Origin: Tyto alba
Taxonomy: Eukaryota; Chordata; Aves; Strigiformes; Tytonidae
Direction of reading: 5' to 3'
DNA: 64,000 bases
NCBI RefSeq assembly: GCF_018691265.1
Contig: NW_024881313.1
Location: forward strand, 39,549,518-39,613,517
How positions within the stretch are numbered: position 1 is the first letter of the stretch; each line of letters begins with the position of its first letter. The notes below the pieces were generated by a model that did no database searches, was not told the DNA's origin, and was given only the letters and a program-made list of their open reading frames with translations. Shown piece by piece: positions 63,254 through 64,000 of this stretch. Both the position numbers and the translations under genes were made by a program.

Positions 63254-64000
63254 GTTGCTTGCATCCAAAGTGAGATGGCAAATCCCATGAAATCCCATGA
63301 CAGTGCCTCCCCTGGTGGCCAAAATTTCATTCAGTGTCTTTAGAAAGTCTTAGAGATTGATCCTGAGCAGGTGAAAATACACATAGCACAGCAGAAGCTA
63401 TGCTGTCAAAGCCTCTAAACACCCCAGAACCAGATCACATCTCCCACTGCCTGTAAAAACTGGAGGTACCACTTAGGTGTCTGATTCCTGAGCCACGTAG
63501 TTAGCTGGTACCAGGGGAGCTGGGGTTTAGATTTCAATCTCATGCTCTGCATTACAAATAGTGCTGGGTGTGTGTTGCATCAAGGCATTTCAGGTGTGTA
63601 AGACCCCCATGGAGATTGCTGTCCTGGAGAACACAGGCAGAAAATGCCAAGCTGGCGAGTTTGCTGGACCAAAAGGGAGCAACACAAGGACCAGCTCTCC
63701 AGTTTGGCCACTGTTTCATTCTGCCCAAGTCAGAGCATGCCAGGCAGTGTAAACCTGGACAATAACACCGTGAATTAGACCTCCAAAACTCTCAGATAGC
63801 TTACACTAATAAAGAGAAAAATCTTAAAAAAAGGAATTCCCCAAAGAAAGTTCTACCTGGAGGGATTACTGGGAATATCACTGCAACATGAAGCTTGGCG
63901 TCTTTATCCAGTAGCTGCATAACTGAACCCCAGGAGCCCCATTTGGAACCCGTAGCTGACAAGATGCGGGGATGCAAGGAGGCTCCACGCCGTTTTTGAC

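Larger units (their letters stand above)
62365..64000. other. Non-coding DNA rich in homopolymer tracts
   Basis: A28, A13 and T27 tracts lie within 700 bp. Two overlapping frames at 63561-63765 are in different phases and unrecognised. The window ends in unique sequence. Confidence 0.6.

Noticed and set aside
1..64000. CRISPR array, bacterial operon, plasmid or phage content
   Set aside because: No spaced direct repeats, no dense coding, no ribosome-binding-site pattern. Repeats are vertebrate.

Overview
The window looks like nuclear DNA from a bird. The evidence is three CR1 non-LTR retrotransposon 3' ends carrying the family's octamer tail (CATAGAAT on this strand), a solo retroviral LTR of a type I associate with bird genomes, several worn MIR-like SINE relics, and A/T-rich, CpG-poor single-copy DNA between them. 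The two longer CR1 copies belong to a GC-rich subfamily. My impression is a non-galliform, probably neoavian species, but I cannot name it.

I could not support any protein-coding exon, tRNA, rRNA or CRISPR array. Open reading frames of 60-165 codons are scattered over both strands and often overlap each other. None matches a protein family I recognise except those inside the two long CR1 copies, which read as the broken C-terminus of CR1 reverse transcriptase. The window is therefore either a gene desert or the inside of one or more long introns; sequence alone cannot decide which.

Layout: 1-12.7 kb is mostly unique sequence with three MIR-like relics (about 4.6, 9.7 and, weaker, 11.5 kb) and two blocks that look like conserved non-coding elements (2.8-3.3 and 10.5-10.7 kb). 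12.7-30.6 kb is unique sequence with an A32 tract, a MIR relic at 15.1 kb, a G-quadruplex motif at 18.5 kb and possible regulatory blocks at 13.8 and 15.6 kb. 30.6-31.3 kb is the longest CR1. 31.9-36.1 kb holds two TA-rich arrays, a perfect hairpin and an A38 tract. 36-48 kb is unique sequence broken by poly-A tracts, with regulatory-looking blocks at 46.1 and 48.0 kb. 48.2-48.5 kb is the second CR1. 48.5-57.9 kb is mostly unique, with a MIR relic at 49.3 kb. 57.88-58.37 kb is a minus-strand solo LTR with an exact 5-bp target duplication. 58.4-64 kb has a G20 tract, a short third CR1 of a different subfamily and several poly-A/T tracts.

No gene system operating across the window can be proposed. 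The most informative items are the intact LTR with its own TATA box and poly-A signal, the CR1 copies usable for dating, the MIR relics that may persist through function, and the homeodomain-site-rich blocks that could be distal enhancers of a gene outside the window.
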